From Janthinobacterium sp. J1-1 (GTDB lineage Bacteria; Pseudomonadota; Gammaproteobacteria; Burkholderiales; Burkholderiaceae_D): 64,000 nucleotides of DNA. Below, piece after piece: positions 17,759-26,509 of the stretch (positions are counted from its first letter, which is position 1; each line of letters begins with the position of its first letter). The notes under the pieces are model-generated. The model saw only the letters and a list, made by a program, of their open reading frames with translations. It ran no database searches and was not told the DNA's origin. The stretch lies in NCBI RefSeq assembly GCF_030944405.1, contig NZ_CP132339.1, positions 1,178,001-1,242,000 on the forward strand, written 5' to 3'. Made by a program: the position numbers and the translations under genes.

Positions 17759-18312
17759 CCCATGCACTCCCGCAAGCTTGCCAGGCCGCGCTTGACCCAG
17801 GCTTTCACGGTACCCAAGGGCGACGCCACCCGCTGGGCGATTTCGCTGTGCGAGCAGCCGTCGACATAGGCGTACAGGATGCAGTTGCGCTTGGACTCGT
17901 CAAGGTGGCCCAGGCAATCGTGCAGCTTGCCCATGTTCGCTTGCAGGGCGTAGGCATCGGCTGGTTCATCGTCCTGGCGTGCATGCAGCAGGTTTTCCAC
18001 GGTATCCTCGTCAGCCGATATTTCATGGGCGCGCGCACGCGCCACGTTCAGCGCCTGATGCCGCACCACCACATAGATCCAGCCCTTGCCGCTGCCGCGC
18101 GTGGCGTCGAAACTGCCGGCGCGGCGCCAGATGCTGAGAAAGGCGTCGTGCAGCACGTCTTCGGCCAGCGCCCGCTGGCGCACGATGCGCAGCGCCACGC
18201 CCAGCAGGTAACGGCTTTCCTGCTGGTACAAGGCCTGCAGGGCCTGCTGTTCGCCGCGCGCGCAGGCGCGCAGGGCGGCGTCGTAGTCGTAGGTGGCGGC
18301 TGGTGTAGGCAA
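17755..18312 (-). CDS. ECF-type sigma-70 factor
   Basis: 185 residues. Region 2 is visible as ALAEDVLHDAFLSIWRRAGSFD plus GWIYVVVRHQALNVARAR, and region 4 as GCSHSEIAQRVASPLGTVKAWVKRGLASLREC. This is a SigK/RpoE-like architecture. It is directly coupled to the RskA-like anti-sigma gene, so the two form one regulatory unit. Target genes are unknown. The DUF3455 lipoprotein upstream on the same strand (82-base gap) is a candidate member of the regulon. Confidence 0.93.
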   Translation of the reverse strand: MPTPAATYDYDAALRACARGEQQALQALYQQESRYLLGVALRIVRQRALAEDVLHDAFLSIWRRAGSFDATRGSGKGWIYVVVRHQALNVARARAHEISADEDTVENLLHARQDDEPADAYALQANMGKLHDCLGHLDESKRNCILYAYVDGCSHSEIAQRVASPLGTVKAWVKRGLASLRECMG

Positions 18313-18394
18313 GGTGGCGGCGATCGGTGGGTTGGCAAGTTTTCAATGGATTATAGGCCAGAAAATAGCTTGCCAACCGTCATGTTTCAACCGT

Positions 18395-18928
18395 TCAGGC
18401 AGCTTTCCAGAAAATATAATCGGCCTGGTAGGGCACCCATTGCTTGGCGCCCAGATTGCTGGCGCTGCAAGCGGACATCGGCGCCACGCCGCCCTGGGTG
18501 GCCACCCGCTGGATATAGCTGACGCCCTGCATGGCGCCGCTGCCGGTGGCCGGATTGGCTTTGACCAGCTGATACGGAATATTGCCGGCGCCGGCGGGCG
18601 CCACCGCCACCTGGGTGGCCGTCACGGCCGAACCATCGCGGCTGGCCCAGGTGGCCGGTGGGCCGACATAGGTGCCGACCTGCATGCCGCCGCGGTCATT
18701 GAGCACCGCGTCCGGGCCGCCGAATACCCATTCGTGGCCGCTCATGTCTTTCTTGGCCTTGCATTCATAGGCGATCTTGCCGACGCCGACGGTCTGCATG
18801 GCCACCTGGTGGCCGGCCGGTACTTGCACGGTGGCGGGCAGGGCGTCTTGCGAGTAGCGCGCGGCCATCGGCGCGCAGGCCGTCAGCAGCAGGGCGGACA
18901 AGGGAATGGCGATGGTAGTGATGTGCAT
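18395..18928 (-). CDS. DUF3455 lipoprotein
   Basis: 177 residues. A lipoprotein signal is clear: MHITTIAIPLSALLL then lipobox LTAC with the lipidated Cys at 18. The rest matches the DUF3455 pattern (LPATVQVPAGHQVAMQTVGVG, YECKAK, GHEWVFGGPDAVL, IPYQLVKA, SYIQRVATQGG). Function is unknown. The start at 18928 is supported by AGGAG six bases upstream; the frame stays open to 19291 only by chance. It lies upstream of and on the same strand as the ECF sigma/anti-sigma pair. Confidence 0.9.
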   Translation of the reverse strand: MHITTIAIPLSALLLTACAPMAARYSQDALPATVQVPAGHQVAMQTVGVGKIAYECKAKKDMSGHEWVFGGPDAVLNDRGGMQVGTYVGPPATWASRDGSAVTATQVAVAPAGAGNIPYQLVKANPATGSGAMQGVSYIQRVATQGGVAPMSACSASNLGAKQWVPYQADYIFWKAA

Positions 18929-19014
18929 GGCAGGCTCCTGAAAGTATGGTTCAACCGGTTGGCTGATACCAGTACTACCCACGGGCGCGCCGTTTGGATG
19001 CAGGCGGGGAAAAT

Positions 19015-19365
19015 TTATTTTGCAAGGTGTTGGGCGCGTTGCCTGTCCATCCGCTGCAGCACGCTGCGGATCACGGGCAGGGCCACTTTCGCGTGCCGCA
19101 GCAGCCTGGATGCCTTGAGCAGCAGCGGCAAGGTGCGGCGCGGGCGCAGCAACATCAGGCCCAGCACGGCGGCGCCCACCAGCAGCGGTTTTTTCACGCG
19201 CGCCATGATGGTGTGGCGCAGATTGCCGCCGCTCAAAGGTTCCAGCAGCAACTGCGTCTGCACGCCCAGCGCCGTGCGCTGCAGCGCGCATTCGGCCAGC
19301 AGCGCGTCGCGCCGCTGCCTGGCGCTCGGCTTTATCTTGAGAGGGGGATGGGACTCGTGACTCAT
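19015..19365 (-). CDS. YqjK-like small protein
   Basis: 116 residues. The basic N-terminus is followed by a weak hydrophobic stretch (about 63-85, LLVGAAVLGLMLLRP...) and a Leu/Arg-rich tail. It overlaps the upstream YqjE-like gene by 4 bases and is the third gene of a yqjD-yqjE-yqjK-like set. Identification as YqjK-like rests mostly on position and composition; similarity is weak by eye. Role unknown, presumably membrane or stress related. Confidence 0.65.
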   Translation of the reverse strand: MSHESHPPLKIKPSARQRRDALLAECALQRTALGVQTQLLLEPLSGGNLRHTIMARVKKPLLVGAAVLGLMLLRPRRTLPLLLKASRLLRHAKVALPVIRSVLQRMDRQRAQHLAK

Positions 19366-19748
19366 GGCTGCTCCGATTCGCGCTTGGCCAGATGGTGCAG
19401 GGCGTCGAGGTCCTTGCTCAGCTCATCCATGGTGAACGACAGCAGCTTGGGCTTGTTGCGAAAGCTGGCGCGTACGCCGACCAGGGTGGCGATGGCGGCA
19501 ACGATAAAGAAGGTCGAAGAAATGGCGATGGCGCCGATGCGGTGTGTGTCCCAGAAGATGACGATGACGAGAAACACCAGCAACACCAGGCCGACAAACA
19601 ACAGCAGCAGGGCCAGCATCGCCAGGCCCAGGTAGGTCAGGTAGCGCAGCGACTCTTCTTCCATCTCCACCGCCGCCAGTTTCAAGCGGGTCTGGATGAT
19701 GGCGGCCAGGGTCGCCGCGACGCGGGCAGCATGTTGAACGATAGCCAT
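19362..19748 (-). CDS. YqjE-like phage-holin family membrane protein
   Basis: 128 residues with two adjacent long TM helices (about 43-68, LGLAMLALLLLFVGLVLLVFLVIVIF, and about 74-93), the Holin_X/YqjE arrangement. It starts MAIVQHAARVAATLAAI at the ATG at 19748; an upstream in-frame ATG at 19877 would add a low-complexity Arg-rich stretch and is rejected. It is coupled to the yqjK-like gene (4-base overlap) and follows the yqjD-like gene by 56 bases. The name holin does not imply lysis; the family is a stationary-phase membrane protein group. Confidence 0.82.
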   Translation of the reverse strand: MAIVQHAARVAATLAAIIQTRLKLAAVEMEEESLRYLTYLGLAMLALLLLFVGLVLLVFLVIVIFWDTHRIGAIAISSTFFIVAAIATLVGVRASFRNKPKLLSFTMDELSKDLDALHHLAKRESEQP

Positions 19749-19804
19749 GAACTGCCTTTCGTGTCGAAATGCAGGCGGCCAGGCCGCCCGGATGGTACGG
19801 GGAA

Positions 19805-20161
19805 CTAGCGGCGCGACGAGGCCAGCAGCAGGCCGAACAGCACGCCGACGACGGCGCCGGCGCCGACCGCTTTCCACGGATTGTCCTGCACGTATTCGTC
19901 GGTGGCCTTGGCGGCCTTCTTGGTGCGGTCGACCACGTCTTCTTCCAGTTTGATCAGATCTTTCTTTGCCGTCTCGAGAGTGGCAATGAATTTTTCTTTC
20001 ACGGCGCGGATGTTTTCGCCGGTCTGGCCGCCTGCATTGTCGAGCCAGCCTTCGGCTTCGTTGATGACACCCTTGATGTCGCCGATCACTTTATCGCGTG
20101 CCTGGCCGGCGTCGGCGATGATGTTGTCGCTGCTGGATTTGCCTGTTTGTATCGAGCTCAT
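19805..20161 (-). CDS. YqjD/ElaB-like DUF883 protein
   Basis: 118 residues. A long amphipathic helical region, then the conserved DEYVQDNPWKAVGAGA segment and a single C-terminal TM anchor ending ASSRR. That is the hallmark of YqjD/ElaB. E. coli members are tail-anchored and bind ribosomes at the membrane in stationary phase. It is the first gene of the yqjD-yqjE-yqjK-like operon. Confidence 0.9.
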   Translation of the reverse strand: MSSIQTGKSSSDNIIADAGQARDKVIGDIKGVINEAEGWLDNAGGQTGENIRAVKEKFIATLETAKKDLIKLEEDVVDRTKKAAKATDEYVQDNPWKAVGAGAVVGVLFGLLLASSRR

Positions 20162-20232
20162 GTATTACCTCATCGGTGGGTGAAAGCACAGTGAAATACC
20201 AGTGTAGACAGCAGCGGCAAGGTGGTCTTGCG

Positions 20233-20256
20233 GCGCCTCAACAAGGTCCGAGGCGC
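20233..20256 (-). terminator. Hairpin after ubiA
   Basis: GCGCCTC (20233-20239) and GAGGCGC (20250-20256) pair perfectly across a 10-base loop. They sit just beyond the ubiA stop and before the yqjD-like promoter region. There is no T tract, so this is a weak or Rho-assisted terminator at best. Confidence 0.35.
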
Positions 20257-20268
20257 AAGACTGATTGC

Positions 20269-21123
20269 CTAGCGGAACGCAAAGTCGAGCACGACCCCCG
20301 CAAAAACCGCTGCTCCTAGCCAGTTATTATGCCGGAATGCGGCAAAACACGGCATACGCTCGCGTGCGCGTATCAGGGTGTAGTGATAAACGGCGCAGCC
20401 GGCGGCCACCAGCAGGCCCGCCACGTACCAGTAGCGCAGGCCCAGATACCAGCCGCAAGCGAGCCACAGCAGCAGGAATACGGCATAGCACAGCATGATG
20501 ATGGCCACGTCGTAACGCCCGAAGGTGATGGCCGAGGTCTTGATGCCGATCTTCAGGTCGTCGTCGCGGTCGACCATGGCGTATTCCGTATCGTAGGCCA
20601 CGGCCCAGAATACATTGCCCACCAGCAGCAGCCAGGCGACGGGGGGCACCGAATCCGTGATGGCGGCAAAGCCCATCGGAATGCCGAAGCCGAACGCGAT
20701 GCCCAGGTAGGCTTGCGGAATCGCGAAGAAACGCTTGAAATACGGGTAGGTGGCGGCGATGATCACGGCCGCCACCGACAGTTGTTTGGTCAGCGCATTG
20801 AGGGGCAGGATCAGGCAGAAGGCGGCCACCGTCAGCACGCCGGCCACGGCCAGCGCCTCCTTGCCGCTGATGCGCCCGCTGGTAATCGGCCGCTCGGCCG
20901 TGCGCTTGACGAATTTGTCGATATCCTGGTCGGCGTAGTCGTTGATGGCGCAGCCCGCCGAGCGCATCAGGAAGGTGCCGAGCACGAAGATCAGCAGCAG
21001 CCGCCAGTCCGGCACGCCTTGCTGCGCCAGCCACAAGGCGCACAGGGTAGGCCACAGCAGCAATACGGTACCGATCGGCTTGTCGAGCCGGATCAGGCGG
21101 AAATACAGCGCCAGCTTGTTCAT
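20269..21123 (-). CDS. ubiA: 4-hydroxybenzoate octaprenyltransferase UbiA
   Basis: 284 residues with about nine hydrophobic segments. Both Asp-rich prenyl-diphosphate motifs are present: NDYADQDID (61-69) and [13 protein letters not shown]. It attaches the polyprenyl tail to 4-hydroxybenzoate in ubiquinone synthesis at the inner membrane. Monocistronic between oxyR and the yqjD-like operon, all on the minus strand. CtaB in this window is a different family member that uses haem. Confidence 0.96.
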   Translation of the reverse strand: MNKLALYFRLIRLDKPIGTVLLLWPTLCALWLAQQGVPDWRLLLIFVLGTFLMRSAGCAINDYADQDIDKFVKRTAERPITSGRISGKEALAVAGVLTVAAFCLILPLNALTKQLSVAAVIIAATYPYFKRFFAIPQAYLGIAFGFGIPMGFAAITDSVPPVAWLLLVGNVFWAVAYDTEYAMVDRDDDLKIGIKTSAITFGRYDVAIIMLCYAVFLLLWLACGWYLGLRYWYVAGLLVAAGCAVYHYTLIRARERMPCFAAFRHNNWLGAAVFAGVVLDFAFR

Positions 21124-21192
21124 GGAAATCTCGATCTTGTTGAAGAGAAACGCTGATTATCGCAAATAGTATGCTTATGTACTATTGTTGCG

Positions 21193-22131
21193 CTACGCTT
21201 CTTCCGTCAGCAGCATCTCGACGCCGGGCAGCTGGCAGCCGGCAATCGCCGCGCACAGGGCGTCGATGGCGGCCTTGCGCGTAAAACTTTTGCGCCACAG
21301 CATCACCACCCGGCGCGAGGGCGCCGGCTCGTCGAATTCGCGGTATTCCAGCATGCCGTCGGCGGCGTGCATGTCCGGCACCGAGGCGCGCGGCAGCACG
21401 GTCAGGCCGATGCCGCTGGCCACCATATGGCGGATGGTTTCCAGCGATGACCCCTCAAAGGTGCGCTGCATGCCGTTGCCGGGCGAGGAAAAGCGCGCCA
21501 TTTCCGGGCACACTTCCAGCACCTGGTCGCGGAAGCAATGGCCGTTGCCCAGCAACAGCATGGTTTCCGATTTCAGATCCTGCGCGGTAATGCGCTTGCG
21601 CGCCGTCCAGGCATGGTGGCGCGGCATGGCGACCACGAACGGCTCATCGTACAGATTGTGCATGGCCATGCCGTGTTCGGGCAGGGGCAGGGCCATGATG
21701 GCCACGTCCAGTTCGCCCTGGCGCAGCAGTTCGAGCAGGCGCACGGTGAAATTTTCCTGCAGAATCAAGGGCATCTGCGGCACCTGGTCTATCATCGCTT
21801 TTACCAGCGGCGGCAGCAGGTAGGGGCCGATGGTGTAGATCACGCCCAGGCGCAAGGGCCCGGCCAGCGGGTCCTTGTTCTGCTTGGCCAGCTCCTTGAT
21901 GGCGGCCGTCTGTTCCAGCACGCGCTCGGCCTGGGCGATGATTTGCGCACCCAGCGGCGTGACGGAAATTTCGGCGCCGCCCCGTTCGAACAGCACCACG
22001 CCGAGCTCGTCTTCGAGCTTCTTGATGGCCACTGACAGGGTCGGCTGGGCAACGAAGCAGGCTTCGGCGGCATGGCCGAAGTGCTTGGCGCGCGCGACCG
22101 CCACGATATATTTCAGTTCAGTCAGTGTCAT
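21193..22131 (-). CDS. oxyR: Hydrogen-peroxide sensor regulator OxyR
   Basis: 312 residues, LysR type. HTH at about 1-60 (AAEACFVAQPTLSVAIKKLE). The peroxide-sensing cysteines fall exactly at C199 and C208 (GNGHCFRDQVLEVC), the E. coli OxyR positions. It activates catalase and peroxidase genes when the disulfide forms. The start at 22131 (MTLTELKYIV) is the LysR-conserved one; a 39-residue upstream extension is rejected. Divergent from rfaE2 with a 145-base gap that must hold both promoters. Confidence 0.95.
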   Translation of the reverse strand: MTLTELKYIVAVARAKHFGHAAEACFVAQPTLSVAIKKLEDELGVVLFERGGAEISVTPLGAQIIAQAERVLEQTAAIKELAKQNKDPLAGPLRLGVIYTIGPYLLPPLVKAMIDQVPQMPLILQENFTVRLLELLRQGELDVAIMALPLPEHGMAMHNLYDEPFVVAMPRHHAWTARKRITAQDLKSETMLLLGNGHCFRDQVLEVCPEMARFSSPGNGMQRTFEGSSLETIRHMVASGIGLTVLPRASVPDMHAADGMLEYREFDEPAPSRRVVMLWRKSFTRKAAIDALCAAIAGCQLPGVEMLLTEEA

Positions 22132-22276
22132 AAGATGATTGAAACACAGGAAGTGTTCGCTTGCAATGAATGAAAGCGACGCGCGCGGCAAACTGTCGCG
22201 GCGATCGCGTATTGTAGCGGATCGCCCCCTATAATAGAGGAAGCACACCTCTTACTCTACTGCACAACGGAAGCCC

Positions 22277-22753
22277 ATGCCTGACTTTGAAACCAAATTA
22301 TGCAGCCGCGAGGACCTGCAGGCGCGCGCCGCGGCCTTGCCGACACCGGTGGTCGTGACCAATGGCGTGTTCGATATCCTGCACCGCGGTCACGTGACCT
22401 ATCTGGCGCAGGCGCGCGCCCTGGGCGCCTCGCTGGTGGTGGCGATCAATACCGACGCCTCCGTCAAGCGCCTGGGCAAGGGCGACGACCGCCCGCTCAA
22501 CAGCTGCGAAGACCGCATGGCCGTGCTGGCCGCGCTCGAATCGGTGAGCCTGGTGGTGCCGTTCTCGGAAGACAGCGCGCTCGAAGTGGTGCAGGAAATC
22601 GAGCCCGGCATCTATGTCAAGGGCGGCGACTACGACATGACGGCGATTCCCGAAGGCAAAGCCGTGCTGGCCTATGGCGGCCAGGCCGTGGCGATCGACT
22701 TCGAACACGACCGCTCGACCACCAAACTGCTCAGCAAGGTGCGCCAGCAATAA
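22277..22753 (+). CDS. rfaE2: D-glycero-beta-D-manno-heptose 1-phosphate adenylyltransferase
   Basis: 158 residues, a single-domain RfaE2 (the C-terminal half of fused HldE). The nucleotidyltransferase signature NGVFDILHRGHV (HRGH at 36-39) and YVKGGDYD are present, plus the C-terminal DRSTTKLL. It makes ADP-heptose for the LPS inner core. The kinase half (RfaE1) is not in this window. It stands alone on the plus strand. Confidence 0.95.
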   Translation: MPDFETKLCSREDLQARAAALPTPVVVTNGVFDILHRGHVTYLAQARALGASLVVAINTDASVKRLGKGDDRPLNSCEDRMAVLAALESVSLVVPFSEDSALEVVQEIEPGIYVKGGDYDMTAIPEGKAVLAYGGQAVAIDFEHDRSTTKLLSKVRQQ

Positions 22754-22801
22754 GTATCAAGCAATCAGTATCATGCCGCGCCACATTGCGCACACAGCCG
22801 C

Positions 22802-22829
22802 TTGTGCGGGTGCCTGTTGCGTTTATACT
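22802..22829 (+). promoter_or_regulatory. Possible sigma-70 promoter for the tubulin-like cluster
   Basis: TTGTGC (22802-22807) and TATACT (22824-22829) are separated by 16 bases, a plausible -35/-10 pair in the 263-base gap before the cluster. A TTGGC-N4-GCCAA palindrome follows at 22868-22881. Nothing else on the plus strand between rfaE2 and 23017 looks more promoter-like. Inference only. Confidence 0.3.
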
Positions 22830-22910
22830 ATCGTGTTGGCGCGTGGCGTAGCGCCGCGCGCATGAACTTGGCTATTGCCAATGTTTCCTCATGGATAAAA
22901 AGGCGGTAAT

Positions 22911-23027
22911 ATGATCAACATGCCAAGGCTGCCCATCAATCAGCCGCAGCGCGTAGTGCCGCCTTTCCTGTTACGCCACATCCCATGGCGGTCATCGTTT
23001 GCGACAGAAGAAATCAATGGATCATAA
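22911..23027 (+). CDS. Possible 38-residue leader peptide gene
   Basis: ATG at 22911 preceded by AAGGCGG at a four-base spacing. It runs 38 codons (MINMPRLPIN...ATEEINGS) to TAA at 23025-23027, 11 bases into the next gene in another frame. The overlap and ribosome site suggest a translated leader coupling to the first large gene of the tubulin-like cluster. The peptide is Pro/Arg-rich, has no recognised domain, and could be a chance frame. Confidence 0.33.
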   Translation: MINMPRLPINQPQRVVPPFLLRHIPWRSSFATEEINGS

Positions 23028-24507
23028 AACCACGGGAGAATGGCTGCTGCAGTCCGGCGTCTGGATTGCCGATGAAGCCCGGTCAGGAATGCAATTTGAA
23101 CGTAGTGCCGCAGGCAAGGCGGTGTCGCCGCGGTTGACCAGCGACGATATCGGCCAGCTGATGCGCACGCCGCGCCTGCCCGGCGACGCCACGGTGCAGT
23201 TTCCGCCCGAATTTCATTTCAGTCCGTTTACGGGCGCTACCCTGCAGGCGCCGACTACCGCCGGCCAGGCCAGCGCCTGGCTGCCGCCGTTTGGTGCGCG
23301 TCCGCTCAACAGCAGCGCCATGCCCGGCGCCACCGGCCTGCGCCAGACGGCCGTGCCGATCAAGCTGGCGCGCAGCCCGGCGCGCGACGAGCCTGCCGAT
23401 TCCCTGGCCAATGCCGATCCCGACGCCACGATGCCCACGCCGCCGCCCGGCGAGCACGCGTTTTTCTCGGCCCGCTTCGGCACCACCGGCGCGGCCTTGC
23501 TGGCGCTGGACGCGCGCAAGGGTTCCTTGTACGGCTGGCTGCCCGGTTCGCAGCACTGGCTGGCGCTGGAGTCCTCGCAAGGCGGCCTGCTGTCCGAATG
23601 CCTGCTGGGCGAGACGGCCTGGCGGGCAGAACTGGCCACCGGCTGGAACAGCCGCCTGTACCTGCCCAGCGGCCATGGCCTGGCCTGCATCACGCCCGAT
23701 CTTCCTTCGCTGAGCTACCAGGTCGAACATTTCGGCGATGCGCCGTCGGCCGCCGCGCCGGTCTGGTTCCAGGGCCGGCTGTGGGCGCCGCTGCAAGGGC
23801 CCGACGGCGTGATCCGCTTCCTGAACCTCGATGCCCAGCATGCCTTGGGCGCGGAAGTAGTGCTCGACGGCGCGGTGTCGTTGGGCCGTGTCAGCGCGCC
23901 GGTGGCGTATGGCCGCAGCGTGATCTGGCCGTGCGAACATGGCCAACTGCGCCTGCAGCAGCGCCAGGACGGCGGCATGGCGGCCAGCTGGATGCCGTGG
24001 CCGGCCGGCCTGCAGCCGCAATTCGATTTTGGCTGCCCCTATCTGTCGCGCGATGGCGACCTGTGGCAGCTGTGCTTTGACGTCGTCGCCGACCGCTATC
24101 TGTACCTGAAGCTGGGCACGCAAGGCGAAACGGTGGAGGCGATGGAGCCGCGCCTGTGCTCGGGCAGTTTCAATTACCGCTTTTCCACCAAGCTGAAAAC
24201 CGCGCCGTGGCTGGAGCTCGAGCGCGGCAATGACGGCGGCAGCAGCAAGTCGGTGATGCCGCTGCTGGAAGCGGGCGAGACCGTATTGGGCGTGCGCTTT
24301 GAAACCCGCAGCAGCCTCGACAGCGTGCTGCGCTCGGAAGAGCGCATGTATGCGCAACTGCTGCAGGACGACGGCGTGCGCGAACTGCCGTTCCACGCGT
24401 TTTCGGTGGCCGAACCGTGGCGCATGCGCCTGTTTGCGCACCAGGGCACGCTGTGGGCGTATCACCCCTTGCTCAATCGTATGGACGGCTGGAAGCTGCA
24501 AGCATGA
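23017..24507 (+). CDS. Beta-rich cytosolic protein of the tubulin-like cluster, unknown family
   Basis: 496 residues; I do not recognise a family. No signal peptide or TM segment. Residues about 1-130 are low in structure and rich in Pro, Ala and Thr. From about 145 onward there is a run of repeated strand-like units with W/Y-rich motifs (KGSLYGWLPGSQHWLALES, APVWFQGRLWAPLQG, YLSRDGDLWQLCFD, RMRLFAHQGTLWAYHPL) suggestive of a beta-propeller. ATG at 23017 is used; a TTG six codons upstream is also open. It overlaps the vWA-like gene by ATGA, so the two products are probably made in concert. Confidence 0.82.
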   Translation: MDHKTTGEWLLQSGVWIADEARSGMQFERSAAGKAVSPRLTSDDIGQLMRTPRLPGDATVQFPPEFHFSPFTGATLQAPTTAGQASAWLPPFGARPLNSSAMPGATGLRQTAVPIKLARSPARDEPADSLANADPDATMPTPPPGEHAFFSARFGTTGAALLALDARKGSLYGWLPGSQHWLALESSQGGLLSECLLGETAWRAELATGWNSRLYLPSGHGLACITPDLPSLSYQVEHFGDAPSAAAPVWFQGRLWAPLQGPDGVIRFLNLDAQHALGAEVVLDGAVSLGRVSAPVAYGRSVIWPCEHGQLRLQQRQDGGMAASWMPWPAGLQPQFDFGCPYLSRDGDLWQLCFDVVADRYLYLKLGTQGETVEAMEPRLCSGSFNYRFSTKLKTAPWLELERGNDGGSSKSVMPLLEAGETVLGVRFETRSSLDSVLRSEERMYAQLLQDDGVRELPFHAFSVAEPWRMRLFAHQGTLWAYHPLLNRMDGWKLQA

Positions 24508-25988
24508 ACCCGATGAAACGCGTGATTTTGCGCATGCTGGGCGCCGTCGCGGCGCTGGCGCTGGCCGCTCCCTTGCAGGCGGCAGGCATCCAGCAGGCTT
24601 TCCTGGTGCAGAACTCGGGCTGGATGGAGCCGTTTTATACCGACCAGCAATCGCAGCTGAAAGCCCTGGTCGGCGCCGTGGCGCAGGCCGCCAGCACGCC
24701 CGACGACCAGCTGTTTTTGCTGGCCTTCAGCCAGAGCAGCGGCGGCAATGTCTCGCCCGCGCTGCTGGGGCAAGGGCGCGGCGCGGCCGCCATCAACGCC
24801 CAGCTGGCGCCGCTGGGCCTGGCGCGCAAGGGCAAGGGCGGCGCGCTGGCCGACACGGACTTCCAGGAAGCCGTGACGAAAACCATTACGGGACCGTTCC
24901 GTTCGGCGTCCGGCATCGTGTGGATTTTTACCAATAACAAGAACAGCCCCAATAACGACAGCCAGACGGCCGAGCGCAACCGCGATTTCTACCGTCTGCT
25001 GCACCTGGAGCCATCGATCACCAAGACCTTGGTGTTTCCTTTGCGTATGCCGGTACAGGGCAAGCTCTACAGCGCCAAGGGCCTGATGGTGTATGCGCTG
25101 GCGTATGGCCAGCCGGCCGCCGACGCCTTGACCCGCATCCAGGCCGAAGGGCGGCTGTCGAAGGTGCTGACGCGCGCGCCGGCGCGCTTGAAACCGGTCG
25201 ACCAGGACGCCGTGCGCATCGTGCCGCAGTCGGTCAAGAACAGCCCGAACGTGCACGCCAGCCTGGGCCGCGATGGCCGCACCATCGTGCTCGACGTGGA
25301 GGCGGCCAGCCTGGTGCCCCAGGTGGTGCTGCAGGCTTCGCTGCAAAACATGTTTTTCCCGTATGTGATCGACAACGCCACGGTGCGGGCGGCGCTGGCC
25401 GGCCAGTCGGCGCCGCTGCAGGTGACGCCCGATACCATCAAGGGTTTGCAGCCGGGCGCCAGCCAGTCTGTCGAAGTGCGCTTCGACTTGCCGATGGCGC
25501 AGATACCGTCGCCGTGGTCGGCCCAGGCCCTGTCGGCCATGGGCAAGCAGGTGCTGCTGCCGATGACGGCGACGGTCGGTTTGGCGGACCAGCGCCTGGC
25601 GCTGTCAACCGGCTTTGCCACTGAATTGCAGGAACTGTTCCCCGGCGACCCGATCTCGGAAGTATTCACGCCACCCGACAGCGTGCGCGCCTCGCAGGCC
25701 ACGGTGCCGCTGCTGGTGCGCATCCAGTACCCGCTGCTGCCGGTGCTGCTGATCATCGGCACCATCCTGCTGCTGGTGCTGGCATTTATTCTGTTCGGCC
25801 TGCTCGGCACGCGCAGCAAGCGCTACCGCGTGGTGGTTGACGGCGTGGCGCGCCAGGTCGTGCTCAAGCCGTTCAAAAGCGTGGTCATCAGGGACGACGG
25901 CGGGCGCGATATCGGCGAACTCAAGCGTGGCTTGGGCAAGCCGTCCATCGTGCGCGTGGCCGACGGCCATACGCTGATACTGGCTTGA
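24504..25988 (+). CDS. Membrane-anchored vWA-like protein with degenerate metal site
   Basis: 494 residues. A Sec signal peptide (cut near LQA-AG, residues 25-28) precedes a vWA-like fold: strand plus QNSGWM (36-41) sits where a MIDAS DxSxS is expected, then DDQLFLLAFSQSSGG (67-81), and a later strand GIVWIFTNNKNSP (137-149). Residues about 180-400 are beta-rich. One strong TM helix (410-434) and a ~60-residue cytosolic beta-rich tail complete it, so the body faces the periplasm. The missing Asp and Ser suggest metal-independent binding. It is coupled by ATGA to the upstream gene and followed by the small membrane protein 41 bases on. The vWA assignment is by pattern only. Confidence 0.72.
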   Translation: MNPMKRVILRMLGAVAALALAAPLQAAGIQQAFLVQNSGWMEPFYTDQQSQLKALVGAVAQAASTPDDQLFLLAFSQSSGGNVSPALLGQGRGAAAINAQLAPLGLARKGKGGALADTDFQEAVTKTITGPFRSASGIVWIFTNNKNSPNNDSQTAERNRDFYRLLHLEPSITKTLVFPLRMPVQGKLYSAKGLMVYALAYGQPAADALTRIQAEGRLSKVLTRAPARLKPVDQDAVRIVPQSVKNSPNVHASLGRDGRTIVLDVEAASLVPQVVLQASLQNMFFPYVIDNATVRAALAGQSAPLQVTPDTIKGLQPGASQSVEVRFDLPMAQIPSPWSAQALSAMGKQVLLPMTATVGLADQRLALSTGFATELQELFPGDPISEVFTPPDSVRASQATVPLLVRIQYPLLPVLLIIGTILLLVLAFILFGLLGTRSKRYRVVVDGVARQVVLKPFKSVVIRDDGGRDIGELKRGLGKPSIVRVADGHTLILA

Positions 25989-26029
25989 TACGCCCCTTTT
26001 ATATTCCCCTTACTTTTTCGAGGCAGACG

Positions 26030-26470
26030 ATGGCACAAGATACTCCCAAAGACAACGCAGGCTTTACCTTGCCACCACCGGCGGCCGAGCCGGCAACACC
26101 GGCCACGCCAGCCACCGCCGCACCCGCCACCAGCGCCAGCGTCGAGACCGCGCCAGCGCTGGACCAGGTCGGCGCCACCGACACCTCGTCGCGCGACACC
26201 CTGATCGGCGGCGCCGTGCTGCTGGTACTGTTCGTCGCCTTTTTCTTTGCCAAGAACGCGTATGCCAACGGCCTGGTGGGCAAGCGCGTGTCGCCGAACA
26301 AGGCCAATGCCTCGGGCTGGTGGCTGTTCATCTTCCTCGCCAGCCTGGCCACCGCCGTGGTGCTGGCGGCCGTGAACTCGCATAAATTCCTGGCGCCCCT
26401 GTTCATGGGGCCGCTGGTGCTGGTCGGCCTGGTGGCGCTGGTGCTCACATTTACTTCCAGCAAAAACTGA
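26030..26470 (+). CDS. Small two-TM protein of the tubulin-like cluster
   Basis: 146 residues. An Ala/Pro/Thr-rich N-terminal 50 residues, then two TM segments (about 58-73, LIGGAVLLVLFVAFFF, and about 97-115) and a third hydrophobic stretch near the C-terminus (120-140). The N-terminus has no signal peptide and is probably cytosolic. No recognised domain. Start at 26030 after a GAGGCAGACG ribosome site. It sits between the vWA-like gene and the tubulin-like gene with short gaps (41 and 39 bases), so it is likely a membrane partner of both. Confidence 0.78.
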   Translation: MAQDTPKDNAGFTLPPPAAEPATPATPATAAPATSASVETAPALDQVGATDTSSRDTLIGGAVLLVLFVAFFFAKNAYANGLVGKRVSPNKANASGWWLFIFLASLATAVVLAAVNSHKFLAPLFMGPLVLVGLVALVLTFTSSKN

Positions 26471-26509
26471 TTGCCCGCGCCGGCACCGAACTCCCGTTAA
26501 GGAAACACC

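Noticed and set aside
19362..20161. Prophage remnant suggested by a holin-family hit
   Set aside because: The gene is YqjE-like and sits in a yqjD-yqjE-yqjK-like operon, a chromosomal stress set; no other phage gene is near.
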